From assembly GCA_029817715.1 (NCBI GenBank), contig JARUPY010000101.1, positions 124,001 through 188,000 on the forward strand: a stretch of 64,000 nt of DNA, written 5' to 3'. Every line of letters starts with the position of its first letter. Position 1 is the stretch's first letter. Of the stretch, positions 22,059 to 32,858 are shown piece after piece. Under the pieces are notes generated by a model. It made no database searches. It was not told the DNA's origin and saw nothing but the letters and a program-made list of their open reading frames with translations. A program made the translations under genes and the position numbers. Origin of the DNA: Melastoma dodecandrum. Taxonomy: Eukaryota; Streptophyta; Magnoliopsida; Myrtales; Melastomataceae.

Positions 22059-22226
22059 ATGGTTCAAAGTTTCATGCCGGCGAGCTTGCAGGAAATCTGG
22101 AACGCTTCTAACGTTCGAGGTTTAATGATGCTTGCAACATTATCATCTCCCTCTTCTCTAACGCGTGCAATCTGGCCAGATCTGCTGAGGCAGAAGCGCA
22201 ACAAACACAGTTTGGGATTGAGCTGA
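22059..22226 (+). pseudogene. DUF4220 gene start fused to DUF594 debris (fragment E)
   Basis: The first 25 codons (22059-22133) match gene B, then the sequence jumps to the DUF594-remnant region also seen at 49930-49990. The resulting ORF has 55 residues, starting MVQSFMPASLQEIWNASNVR, and has no full domain. The junction deleted nearly all of the gene. The intact gene B flank lies upstream, so transcription is possible; a function is unlikely. Confidence 0.7.
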
Positions 22227-22639
22227 TTATGTACACGGCAGGTCACTGTAGGGGAGAGAAACACCAACGGCGTTATGCGGAGGTGACCTTTGGACAATCC
22301 TTTGGATACTATGGATGGCCCCCTTCGGAATAGGCCAGTGTTTCCCATACCCGAGAGATTAAAAATTAGAATGTTGTATAGGAAACTGGGTGATTTTATT
22401 GTAGGATTAAGCGCATCCCGTAGTTTTGGCGTTACGACCATTCCTTGCATCTGCATAACAAAAAAGTCGACAGGATGTTTTGTGTCGGCGTAATGTCGTG
22501 GCTGCAACGTCAAAGATGTTTGAGGAACAACCGAGCAAATTTATATCAGGAGACAAGAGGAAGATCCATCACGATCCTCTGTTTTAGAATTTGACAGAGA
22601 CGATGTTTTAGAATTACTGACATGGCCACGATCACAACA
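22187..22639 (+). pseudogene. DUF594 remnant, second copy
   Basis: Essentially identical to 2806-3258. It holds the decayed DUF594 end (FGIELIMYTAGHCRGEKH) and its 3' flank, up to the Copia LTR. It marks the left edge of the duplicated block. Confidence 0.65.
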
Positions 22640-23067
22640 TGTAACCTTTACTGGTGTTTTGCTTTTGGGAAAAGTTCGTCTACAGTCTTCCCCGGTGACC
22701 TTCCTTAGTGTTATGTTCATCGGTTGCAGTAATCATGTAGAACTTCGAATATCCTGTATGCTTTTCAGTGGAAATATGTGAAGAAAGAAAATTACAAGAA
22801 GTTAAATTGGAGGACGGAAGCTGGGTTTCTGCTAAGGAAGGCAATACAACAGAGTTAAAGAAGAAGAAGGATACATGTCATGGGCCTGAAGAAGTTTTAT
22901 AATTTAATCAAATAGAGCCCAGCAGAGGTGTGTATATAATGAAGCGATGGCATGTACAGACAAAATAAGAAAACAGAATTCCGTTTTCCAACCCGAGCAC
23001 CATTTTTTTTTCTGTTTTTCCTTTCTGCTCCGATGGAGTCACCTCCGATGATCCAGAAGTGTTGACA
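22640..23067 (+). repeat. 5' LTR of Copia element 1b
   Basis: Identical in extent to 3259-3686. The right end is set by the primer site TGGTATCAGAGC at 23068-23079; the left end is inferred as for 1a. Confidence 0.55.
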
Positions 23068-24191
23068 TGGTATCAGAGCGTCGGTCGTACGCAGACGCGG
23101 TCGCCGGAGTGACACAGAGGAGAGAGGATAGCTCAAGTAGCTTGCAGATGGCAGCGAGTCAGAACAGAGCGCCTGGGGTCATGGAGGATCCAGCTTCGCC
23201 GTATTATTTACAGCAGGCAGACACCCTTAACTTGGTGGCCATAGTTCCACCGCTTAACGGTATGAATTACTTTACCTGGTGTAGGTCATTTGAGATGGCC
23301 TTGGTGTTCCGAAATAAGATTGGGTTTATCGACGATAGTATTGCTGTTCCAAGGGCGGATGATGAGCTTTATCCGGCGTGGATGAGGTGTAATACGTTGG
23401 TGGTTTCGTGGATGCTCCGGTCCATGATAGAGACTATAGCTAGTAATGTTTTTTTCATAAATTCGGCTATTGACATGTGGGAAACCTTAAAGAAGAGATA
23501 TGCCATACCGGATAAAACAAAAATAAGCAAGTTGCAATATCTTTTGAGGACTGTTGTGCAAGGAAATAGAACTGTGGATGAGTACTACTCAGAGCTAAAT
23601 AGAATTTGGGAAGAATTGAAATACGTGAGACCGTTGCCTCACTGCATCTGTGGTAATTGCAATGATACATGTTTCAAGAAGTATGCAAAAAATCAAGTCG
23701 AGGATTATGTCTATAGGTTTTTGCATGGTTTAAATGATGATTTTGATGCCCTGAAGAGTAGAGTGCTTGCATTAAAACCATTTCCAGTGTTGGATGAAGT
23801 ATATAACATGGCAGTCCAGGAGGAGTCATACAAGAATGGAAAAGATTCAAAGATGAGTAGATTGGAATTTAAAACAGATTCTATGGCATTTGTAGCTCCT
23901 GCAGTACCAGCACCATTGTAGGATTTTAAAAGAAGGCAGTTGAGGAGAGGTGAGATGGTGTGTAGCCATTGTGGAAAAAGAGGACATACAAGGGATAAAT
24001 GTTTCCAGCTGATTGGATATCCCAACAATTTGACCGGTGGAAGGAGAGGTAAAGGGTATGAACCTGGACAGAGAACCATAGCTAATGTTGTAGAAGGTGG
24101 TGGCATAAGCAATCTGGAACATACAGGACTCAATGAAGTGAAAGAGCAAATACAAAAGCTCATAGCCTTTCTCAATGTTCAGGGAGAATAG
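23067..24191 (+). pseudogene. Copia 1b gag, two in-frame stops
   Basis: Copy of the gag of 1a with the same internal stops (TAG at 23919-23921 and at the end, 24189-24191). The CCHC knuckle CSHCGKRGHTRDKC is retained. Confidence 0.8.
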
Positions 24192-24239
24192 CCCAAAACT
24201 CAATCATCCACTATTGCAGCTATAACTTCCCCTGCTGTT

Positions 24240-25879
24240 ATGAACCGTTCTTCATCATATTCTACTTCTTCAGAGACTTTTAAACCCTTTTCTTCTACCG
24301 TAGGTATTTGTTGTGCAAATTCAACTATTGATTTATCAAAACAGTGGATAATTGACACAGGTGCAACAGATCACATCACAAACAACCTGTCTTGCTTTCA
24401 TAAATACCATTCTGTGAGTCATGTCTTTGTCTATCTTCCAAATGGTCACACAATACAAGTCACTCACATGGGTGAAGTGGCCATTCAGGAAGGTTTCTTG
24501 CTTAAAAATATCCTGTATATTCCTACCTTTCGCTTGAATCTTGTTTCAGTAAGTCAACTCATGAAAACTGGCTTATACTCTGTCTTGTTTCTTAAAAACC
24601 TGTGTTTTATATAGGTCTTGTCTACATGGAAGACGATTGGTCTTGCTAAGGAAAGGGGGGAAAGATTGTATGTGCTGCAGAGGAGTCATGAAGGTTCTGC
24701 TGTCCAGTCTAGCTCTAATACATTCTTTTCTAGTAGTAATATGTCAGAATCTCAAATGTGGCATCATAGGTTGGGTCATCCATCTATAGATGCACTCAAA
24801 CATGTTTCAGCATGCAAACATCTGAGTTTCAGCACATGTAATACATATATTTGCTCCATATGTCATTTTACAAAACAGAAACGATTAGTCTTTCCTTTGC
24901 ATTCACAACATACTAAGAGTTGTTTTGAACTGATTCATTGTGATATATGGGGACCATACACACAAACATTCACAGGACATAAATATTTCCTTACCATTGT
25001 GGATGATTATAGTCGCTTTACATGGGTTTATTTACTTAAAACAAAATCTGAAGTATCACATGATGTACATAACTTCTGCAAATTCATTGAAACTCAATTT
25101 AGTTTACCCATTAAGCAAATCAGGATAGATAATGGTTCAGAATTTCTTATGACTGATTTTTATAAACAAAAGAGTATTTTACATCATCCTAGTTGTGTAG
25201 AAACACCACAGCAAAATGGCATAGTTGAGAGGAAACATCAACACATTTTAAATGTGGCTAGAGTATTGATTTTTCAATCTAGCATTCCATTACATTTTTG
25301 GGGGAAGCCATTTTGACAGCAGTACATCTCATCAATAGATTACCTACACCTGTTTTGAACTACAAAACCCCTTTTGAGATTCTACATTGTGAAAAAACAA
25401 GTTATGACCATTTAAAGGTGTTTGGATGTCTTTGCTTTGTATCAACTCTAAAGCAAGGCCGTACTAAATTTGATCCTAGAGCATCAAAGTGCATCTTCCT
25501 TGGATGTCAAATAGGTACAAAGGGTTATAAAGTTTATGACTTAACCTTGGGACATATTTTTGTGTCCAGAGATGTAATATTCTATGAGGGTCGTTTTCCT
25601 TACAAAGACATTCATAACACAGATTTCACCAATCACACCGATTCTTCTTTGCCTTTACCTAGTCATACAATAGATTCCAGTTTGTCATTTACTACACATC
25701 CCAGTTCTCCTCCTCGCATTGAAACCTCTTCAACAACTTTAGATGATTCTACTGTTACTGTTGATCAACATGACTGTCTTAGGAGAAGCACCAGACAGAA
25801 GCACATTCCTTCTTATCTGCAGAACTATCATCATGGTCTTTCCCTTTCCTTAGTAAGCTCAATTGCCTCTCCTCAGTAG
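24240..25879 (+). pseudogene. Copia 1b protease and integrase, broken
   Basis: Same domains as 4859-6499. The stop at 24612-24614 is shared. The private stop of 1a is absent (TTG here), but a 1-bp loss in a G run near 25303 shifts the frame instead, so integrase is broken at nearly the same place by a different lesion. Confidence 0.8.
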
Positions 25880-25962
25880 GTAATCTTCCATCTTATCCTA
25901 TTTAAAACTTTGTATCCTATTCAAATCTTTCACCCTCTAATAAAACATTTGCTGTTAATATA

Positions 25963-27218
25963 ATGTTGTACCCTGATCCTGTTCGTTTCTCTGAGGCTGT
26001 TCGACATGAACATTGGGTTAAGGCTATTGATGTTGAGTTGAGTGCCTTGGCTGAGAGTCAGACCTGGATTTTGACTAATTTGCCTAGTGGGAAGATTCCT
26101 ATTAATTGCAAGTGGATATTTAAGACGAAATTCAATGTTGATGGTAGTGTCAACAAGTATAAAGCTAGGTTGGTGGCCAAGGGATATACACAGAAAGAAG
26201 GTATCGATTACACTGATACTTTTAGCCCCGTTGCCAAGCATTCCACTGTGAGAGTCTTCTTGGCTCTTGCTGCAATGAATAACTGGCATCTTTGTCAGCT
26301 GGATATTAACAATGCATTCTTGAATGGAGATTTGGATGAGGAAGTCCATATGAATTTGCCTGAAGGGTTGCAAGTTGATCCTTTACAGTTTAAGGGGGAG
26401 ACAAGGGTGGTTTGTAAATTGCAAAAATCACTTTATGGCCTTAAACAAGCATCAAGGCAATGGAACGTGAAATTTGTAGCTGCTTTGATTGAGTTTGGTT
26501 TCATACATTCAAAGTCAGACTATTAATTGTTCATTAAAGGCACAGGTGAGGAGTTTGTTGCATTGTTGATTTCTGTAGATGATATTGCGATTGTTGGACC
26601 TAATGTAGGAGCTATAGAGAGTTCAAAGCATACTTGGGGACTGTATTTAAGTTTAAGGATCTTCGCAAGCTCAAATATTTTCTTGGGTTGGAGTTGGTCA
26701 GATCATCAGCAGGGATTATTCTATCTCAAAGAAAATATGCCTTAGAATTGCTTCAGGAGCACAATAAGTTGGCAGCAAGACCAGCAAATGTTCCAATCAT
26801 ACTCAATTATTATCTAAAGAAGAAGGTGTTCCTATTGCGGACCCTACAGAATACAAGCAATTGGTGCAAAAGTTGCTGTATTTAACTTTGACTAGGCCTG
26901 ATATAATGTATTCAGTACAAGTGCTGACTCAATTTACGGCTTCTCCCACAGATGCACATCTCAGAGCAGCACATCAGGTACTTAAATATATTAAAGGTTC
27001 TCCAAGACATGGAATCTTCTTTGAATCGAAACAGGCAAATCAGCTTTTAGCTTATGCAGACAGTGATTGGGGGAAGCTGTCCTGATACGAGAAAGTCGAT
27101 TTCTGGCTATTGTGTTTATTTGGGAAGTTTTATTGTCAGCTGGAAAACAAAGAAACAACCAACAATTGCTAGAAGCTCAGCAGAAGCAGAGGATAGGGTC
27201 CTTGGTGCAGTCACATGT
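25963..27218 (+). pseudogene. Copia 1b reverse transcriptase/RNase H, split
   Basis: Copy of 6583-7838 with the same TAA (26524-26526) and frame changes. A few private substitutions lie at 26104-26190. It is interrupted at 27218 by the SIRE-like element; the remaining 50 bp lie at 39714-39763. Confidence 0.75.
27214..27218. repeat. Target site duplication (left) of SIRE-like element
   Basis: CATGT, repeated at 39714-39718. The uninterrupted copy 1a has CATAT at 7834-7838. Confidence 0.9.
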
Positions 27219-27499
27219 TGTTACACTAAGAGGGGGGGGGGGTGAATTAGTGTTAATCTCCAAAATTGGATTTTAACCATTTTTCGTTTTAACCCCGCAG
27301 CGGAATGAAAAGCTTCTGTTAAACAGAGCCTGTAAGTTTCTGTAAGACAGAACGTTTGATTTGTGGAAGCAAATTTGTTTAATGGACACAAGGATTTTTA
27401 TAGTGGTTCAGCAAATTGCTTACGTCCACTCTTCACCCAGATATTTGGATGGTTTCCACTCAAATGTATCTCAGTACAAATTACACAAGTGATAGCAAC

Positions 27500-28050
27500 C
27501 AAAAGCAAACCCGTAGGGTTCTGTACAATAGAGGCTTGAGTGGCAGAACACAGACCAGAAGGTTCTGTGCCGTAGAGGCTCGTTATGTAGCACAAACCCG
27601 AAGGTTCTGTACTATAGTAACTTAGGCTTAATACAGACCAGTAGGTTCTGTATCGTAGAGAGTAAGGCACAACACAGACCAGAGGGTTCTATGTCGAAGA
27701 AGGTAAGGCACAATACAGACCAGAAGGTTCTGTATCGTAGAACGTTAGGCACAACACAGACGAGAAGGTTCTGTGTCGAAGAAGGTAGGCACAACACAGA
27801 CCAGAGGGTTCTGTGTCGAAGAAGCTTAGGCACAACACAGGCCAGAAGGTTCTGTGTCGAAGAAGGTAAGGCACAATACTGACCAGAAGGTTCTGTGTCA
27901 GACGTGTTAACCTTCTATAGCACAGATCAAGAGATTCTGTACTGTAAGCGTCAACCTTCTATAGAACAGATCCAAGGATTCTGTATCACAGAAGGTATAG
28001 CACAGACCGTAAGGTTCTGTACCGAGTATGTCAATCCACAACAGAAGGTT
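27500..28050. repeat. GAAGGTTC tandem array in 3' LTR
   Basis: About ten diverged units of roughly 40 bp (CACAACACAGACCAGAAGG and similar). GAAGGTTC occurs about seven times by eye, and other units have GAGGGTTC. Confidence 0.8.
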
Positions 28051-28269
28051 CTGTATAGGAAAATGACTTAGTTGAGAAGCACAGATCTAAAAGATTCTGT
28101 ACCAAGGGTAGTCGACCTTCTACTGAACAGACCGTGAGGTTCTGTAGCAAAAGTGACAAGGAAAATGTATGCACAGACCCGTAGGGTTCTGTACTACAGC
28201 GGGTTGCACGATTTAACGTGACTAACAAGGTAACCAAATGCGCAATCCTCTTAAGGAAAACGACTTCGT

Positions 28270-28480
28270 GGCGTACCCCACGCGAGCACGTAGCGGACCC
28301 TACGCAAGCGAACAGCAACCCCTGTTCAAGGATGGATTTTCCCTCCGGCGGCTCCACACGACCTGCACGATCTCCTCGAGATAGCGACTATGTGGCGTAC
28401 CCCACACAAGCACGTAGCATACCCTACGCAAGCACGCAGCAGACCCTGCGCAAGCACGCGGCAAACCCCACGCAAGCAGA
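28270..28480. repeat. CACGCAAGC array in 3' LTR
   Basis: GC-richer imperfect repeat with units such as CACGCAAGCACGCAGC and ACCCTACGCAAGC. It is also in the 5' LTR (38480-38670). Long open frames through it reflect base composition, not genes. Confidence 0.7.
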
Positions 28481-29521
28481 CGGCAGCCTCCGTCCTAGGT
28501 TCCTGCACACAGAGTTCTACACAACAGAAGCTGGTCAGTCCCTCACCTTCTGTGCTCCCGAGGTTCAGCCCTTCTCTCCGGCCCGCTGCACGTTGCCCAC
28601 GTACACACGCTTCCAACAACGTCTCCTGCAGCTTCCAGCCGAGTCCCTCGAGCCCCCGAGTCACTCTCCCAGAAGGCTTCACCAACGATGCAGCCGTCCG
28701 TCGCTAGTGCTCCTCGTGTGACTAACTCAAATGAATGAAAGAATGAAAGAACTCAAGCACACGCTCTCTCTGGACAGAATAGGAGAAGAGAAAAATAATG
28801 AATCGTGTTGTTTACAATGGGAGAGGGCGTGGCTATTTATACACAAAATTCTAAGAAGAAAATGCAAGAAGGAAAATATAAATGCGTAATCTGCAAAAGA
28901 AGAAATAATTAATCTGAATAATATCATACACGTGCAAACATTCAGATAGAAAATAAATCAGAATAAGATTATGATATATTTTCCATGAATAGTGCACCAC
29001 AGAAGGTATCGCAGAAGGTTCTGCTCGATAACCTTCTACAGATGGAAATAATCGAAGATTTATTTCCGTTAGGGTAATAATTCGTTCCATCCTGTTAAAG
29101 ATACATAGGAGGACGCATCTAGACAGGTGGTAGTGATAGGTTTGCAAATAACGGTCGTATAGTGGTCAATTAAGCTTACAGAAGCCTGTAGACCGTCTAG
29201 TAGAACCTTTCCATAAATAGAGATCTTATTTCCTTCTATAAGAAATATTATCTCCAATATGATTATTTGGAAACCAAATCGTGGTAATTTGATCAGATAA
29301 ATATCTTAATCAAATTAAGCATATTTCGTAATTAAATAATTGAAAACTAATCATTTAATTACAAAAATAATTCTTACAAGAAGTCCTTAATAATAGAAGC
29401 TTCTGTAGAATAGAATGTTCGACCTTCTGTAGTACAGAGGGTCAGGCTCATCATCAAAGCCAAGAATGTTCGACCTTCTGTGGTACAGAGGTCTGGCTCA
29501 TCATCAAAACCTTTTCCAACA

Positions 29522-29540
29522 ATCTCCCCCTTTTTGATGA
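29522..29540 (-). other. Polypurine tract
   Basis: On the - strand, TCATCAAAAAGGGGGAGAT lies directly before the 3' LTR start (TGTTGGAAAAGG). A second similar tract (CAAAAAGGGGGAGAAAA) lies at about 29967-29985. Confidence 0.85.
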
Positions 29541-30284
29541 TGACAAAACATTCATCGTTGAGGGAAATATGTTTGCAAGAACTCCCCCTAACTCCCCCTA
29601 AATAGATGAGAGTATGAGTCTCGCGTTTTTACAGTACCATAAGGTTCTGTATAACAGAGCATAGAAGCTTCTGTTGTGAAGAAGGTTGTACAGAGCACAA
29701 AGGCTTCTGTGATTAATACAGAGCGTGGAGCTTCTGTATATAGCCTGACAAAAATGATGGTATTTCATTTTTGCACTCCCAGCAATAGTGACTTTAAAAA
29801 GATCACGAATCGCATTCCCTGCAGAAGGTTGCGATTATGAGCTGTATCAGTCTCATAGGCTTCTATACCGTAGATGGTATAGCCTTCTACGACCCATTAA
29901 GTTATAGAAAATCAGGGATTTTTCTATAACCAATACAGAGCAAGGTACTCCCCCTCAACACAATTTTCTCCCCCTTTTTGTCACATCAAAAAGAAGATGA
30001 ATGTAGGTTGATAAAGAAGAGTAAGTTTCTTGCAGAAGGTATGACATAACATTCATAACCAACGTGTAGAAGGTAGTTTTAATTCTCGCAGAGGGTAGAG
30101 CAGAGAGTGCAAAACCGTCATGCAGAATGTGATGCAGAAGGTATGACAGAAACTTTAAATACCATTCATGCTTAAAGGTAATGTGTCCACGAGGTGGCAC
30201 TTATTACAATCTAGAAGACCACAGAAATCAGTTTTTGGTCTAGCTAGAAATGCATAAAAGAAAAAGAGACAGCAACTAAGGAGA
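29541..30284 (-). other. SIRE-like 3' untranslated segment
   Basis: Non-coding internal DNA between the extra ORF and the 3' LTR. It holds repeated CTTCTGTA/TACAGAAG words and a second polypurine tract. Confidence 0.6.
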
Positions 30285-32031
30285 TCACTCCTCAGACTCA
30301 GCAGAATCCTTTTCCAGATGCTCACGCAGAAGCTTGTCCTTGCGTTCCAGCTCGCGAGTCAGGTTCACCACCATTTCACGTAGGACGCGCGTATCTTTCT
30401 CATTGGCCACAGCCTTCTGCTGGAGTTCTTTGAGGAGAGCAGCTTGTTCCAGGAGGATGGTCATCTCAGCAGAGGACTTGAGCTGTCTCTGTGCTGAAGG
30501 AGCCTTTACTGCAGAGGCAGAAGCAGAAGGTGCAGCAGCAGCCTTTCTGGACATCCTGGCAGACAGGGGCTTATCCTCATCATCCTCAGTAGTGTCCTGT
30601 GACTTTAATTTGAGAGTCCAGGAGGAGCCCTTCCTTACATAATGCATGCTAGCTATGATCTTGTGCCCAAAGGTACCAACCTTCCATTTTTCTTGGAAAG
30701 CGGATGCATCAGTAGAAACACGGGCAAGCTTAAGAAGGCCAGCAATTACCTGGCCATAAGGCAGAGCCTTTCCTGTGGTATTGCAGTAACGTTTCTTGTG
30801 CGAGAACACCAGCAAACCAAGGTTGAAAGGGATTCCCTTCATGATGTGAGCCATCAGTGACGCATCAATTGAGGTGATGGTGTCAATGCTCCCGGTCCTT
30901 GGTAAGAGGCAGAATAGCACAACTCGATGCAATACACGAGTCTTGAGTTCCAGCTTTGTGGACTCCAGGTATTTGTCCGACTGGGCCATTTTCCCAATGA
31001 TGATGTTGTAGGATTCCTCCTTTCCAAGATCTGACAATGAATCATATTCCTCACAGCCAAACAATTGGTTAACATCATGTGCAGATAAGACAAGCGGAAC
31101 CCCTTCGATCACTGTTTTGATGAACTTGACATGAGGTCCTTGTTCATGGAACGTAATGTTACCATAGAACTCTCTCAGGCGAGAAACGGCCACCTCTGCA
31201 TATGTCTCACAGATTGTTTTCAGACCAACTTTCTCAAGCAATGAAGCAATGTCAAGATCATTTGCCTTAAACAAATTAAAATCAATGCGCTTGAAGGCAG
31301 CGAACTGTCGACCAGCAGCATCACATTTGGGCAATTTGGTATCGGCAAGCACAGTTTCTATCTCCTTTCTAGAGACTAGAGGGTTTACCGGAAATATGAA
31401 GGTATCCAGCCCCTCAGTGAAGGTGTCCACAGATTTCTCCGGGGACTTGGTTTTCTTTGCAGCCGCTTTGACAAGAGAGGTGCTGACAGTCTCGGGCTCT
31501 TTCCGTTTCAGCCTAGTCCGTGAGGCTACACCTCCTGACTTGATGGCATCATGGAACGCCCTTCTGCTTGAGATCAGGGGAGACCGAGATAATAGGAGCA
31601 AGAGCTTCCTCATCTGGTTCCTCTGGTGCTTCATCGACAAGGGGCACTTCCACCTCCTCATCAGACGGAGCATTCTCAGGAGTAGCGACCTTTGATGCAT
31701 CAATGTCATCAGCCGCAGTAGAACCCTTGGCAGAGGGTTCAGGGTCAGGGAGTTCCTTTGTCGCAGCGACCAGGGATCCCTCATGTGCTTTCTCTTCCAC
31801 TTGGATTTGGGCTTTTTCAAGTCCCTTGTCCTTGGAGAGCGGTTGCATGTCATCGTGGGTCTCGACAACAGCAGGAATGGTCTGGTCCTTCGTAGGAGAG
31901 ATGGGTTTCTCCGGCGAGGAAGGGGATGGAGTCCTGCTCGCAGATGATGCAGGCTTCTCCGATCCAGAGGCGCGAGCCTTCTTTCTTTCGGCCTTAGCCT
32001 TTTTCCTCAAGGATTTTGCCTTGGGTGCCAT
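30285..32031 (-). pseudogene. Extra 3' ORF of SIRE-like element (frameshifted)
   Basis: Starts at 32031 (MAPKAKSLRKKAKAERKK), with a basic N-terminus and an acidic, Ser/Pro/Glu-rich tail that stops at 31549. The main body continues in another frame from about 31575 to 30285, so one frameshift separates them. The body resembles the 'putative plant transposon protein' family (SRLREFYGNITFHEQGPHVK). The C-terminus has a coiled-coil-like stretch (NLTRELERKDKLLREHLEK). It sits where SIRE elements carry an envelope-like ORF, but I see no clear signal peptide or transmembrane segment, so I do not call it envelope. Role unknown. Confidence 0.65.
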
Positions 32032-32858
32032 GGATGATGAAGAAGAAAGGTCTGGGAGTTTTAGGGCAAAACGAGAGAGAAGGAGAAAGGGGATGCGATG
32101 ATCTGAGGGTGGTGTGAAGAAGGAGGTGACGGTTTTGGGTTTTTTTAAGTTGGCTCACAAAGGTGGTTTATGGGAATAAAATATTTTCCCACTTAAATGA
32201 TCTCTTTGAGATGTCATATCAAGCTGACATGCATCAGAGACAAGAGGAAAGGAAATTTTATTTCCTTGATTTGATTCGAGTGAGGCAGTTTGCTTTTCAA
32301 GGCAAGCAAATCCTTCGTCACCTTCTATTGAAGCTTCTTCATCATAGAAGAGCCAAATATAATGGAGTGTTGTATCCAAATATAAATTATTAGGATTATT
32401 AATTTCCTAATAGAAGGGATATTGATCAGAACAAATATTTTATTTGATTCTGATTATATCTAAATATTTTATTGGATGATAATTGATATCTCCAGACGTA
32501 AACTTCCAATTAATTGGAAATTACCAAAGTTAGAGTTAAAGTATACATATCGTTATACCTTCTATAAGATAGATGGTGGATTTTAACCTTCTATTGTGTA
32601 GAAAGCTAAATATACGACCTTCTATAGTGAAGTGTACGACGTTGTACCTTCTGTAGTATAGAAATAGAAGATGAAATTCAACCTTCTATTATATAGAAAG
32701 TTTAATATTCTTCCTTCTATAGTGAGGTGTACGAATGTGTACCCTCTGTAGTGTAGAAACAGAGGTTTGCACCTTCTGTAATAGAGTGTACACTTATGTA
32801 CCTTCTGTAGTAAGTTTCTGAAGTACTTACTTAACTTTTCGTTGTCTTATGAAAGACA
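32032..32858 (-). other. Spacer between pol and extra ORF
   Basis: Non-coding AT-rich DNA with imperfect repeats of ACCTTCTGTAGTATAGAA type between 32550 and 32820. A promoter or splice acceptor for the extra ORF could lie here; none is evident. Confidence 0.55.

Larger units (their letters stand above)
22640..27218 (+). mobile_element. Ty1/Copia element 1b (duplicate of 1a), interrupted
   Basis: Same element as 3259-7838, with about eight base differences and one 1-bp indel seen by eye over 4.6 kb. It includes the same 5' LTR (22640-23067) and primer site (23068-23079). The RNase H part is split by the SIRE-like insertion at 27219 and resumes at 39714-39763. Because flanks and truncation are shared with 1a, it is a segmental duplicate, not a new insertion. 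Confidence 0.85.
27219..29521 (-). repeat. 3' LTR of SIRE-like element
   Basis: 2303 bp, from TGTTACACTAAG to TTCCAACA on the + strand. It contains a G run (10 Gs near 27231), the GAAGGTTC array and a CACGCAAGC array. Confidence 0.92.

Noticed and set aside
22640..27218. Independent second insertion of Copia 1
   Set aside because: Flanks, truncation point and neighbouring element are the same as in copy 1a, so segmental duplication explains it better.
27500..28050. CRISPR-like regularly spaced repeats
   Set aside because: The units are diverged tandem repeats inside a plant LTR with no unique spacers, and the window is eukaryotic.
28218..28721. Open frame of 167 codons on + strand (and similar at 38474-38897)
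   Set aside because: It lies inside the LTR GC-rich array, has low-complexity composition and shows no family motif.
31249..32101. + strand open frames of 148-177 codons
   Set aside because: They are antisense to the SIRE-like extra ORF, with Ser/Ala-rich shadow composition.
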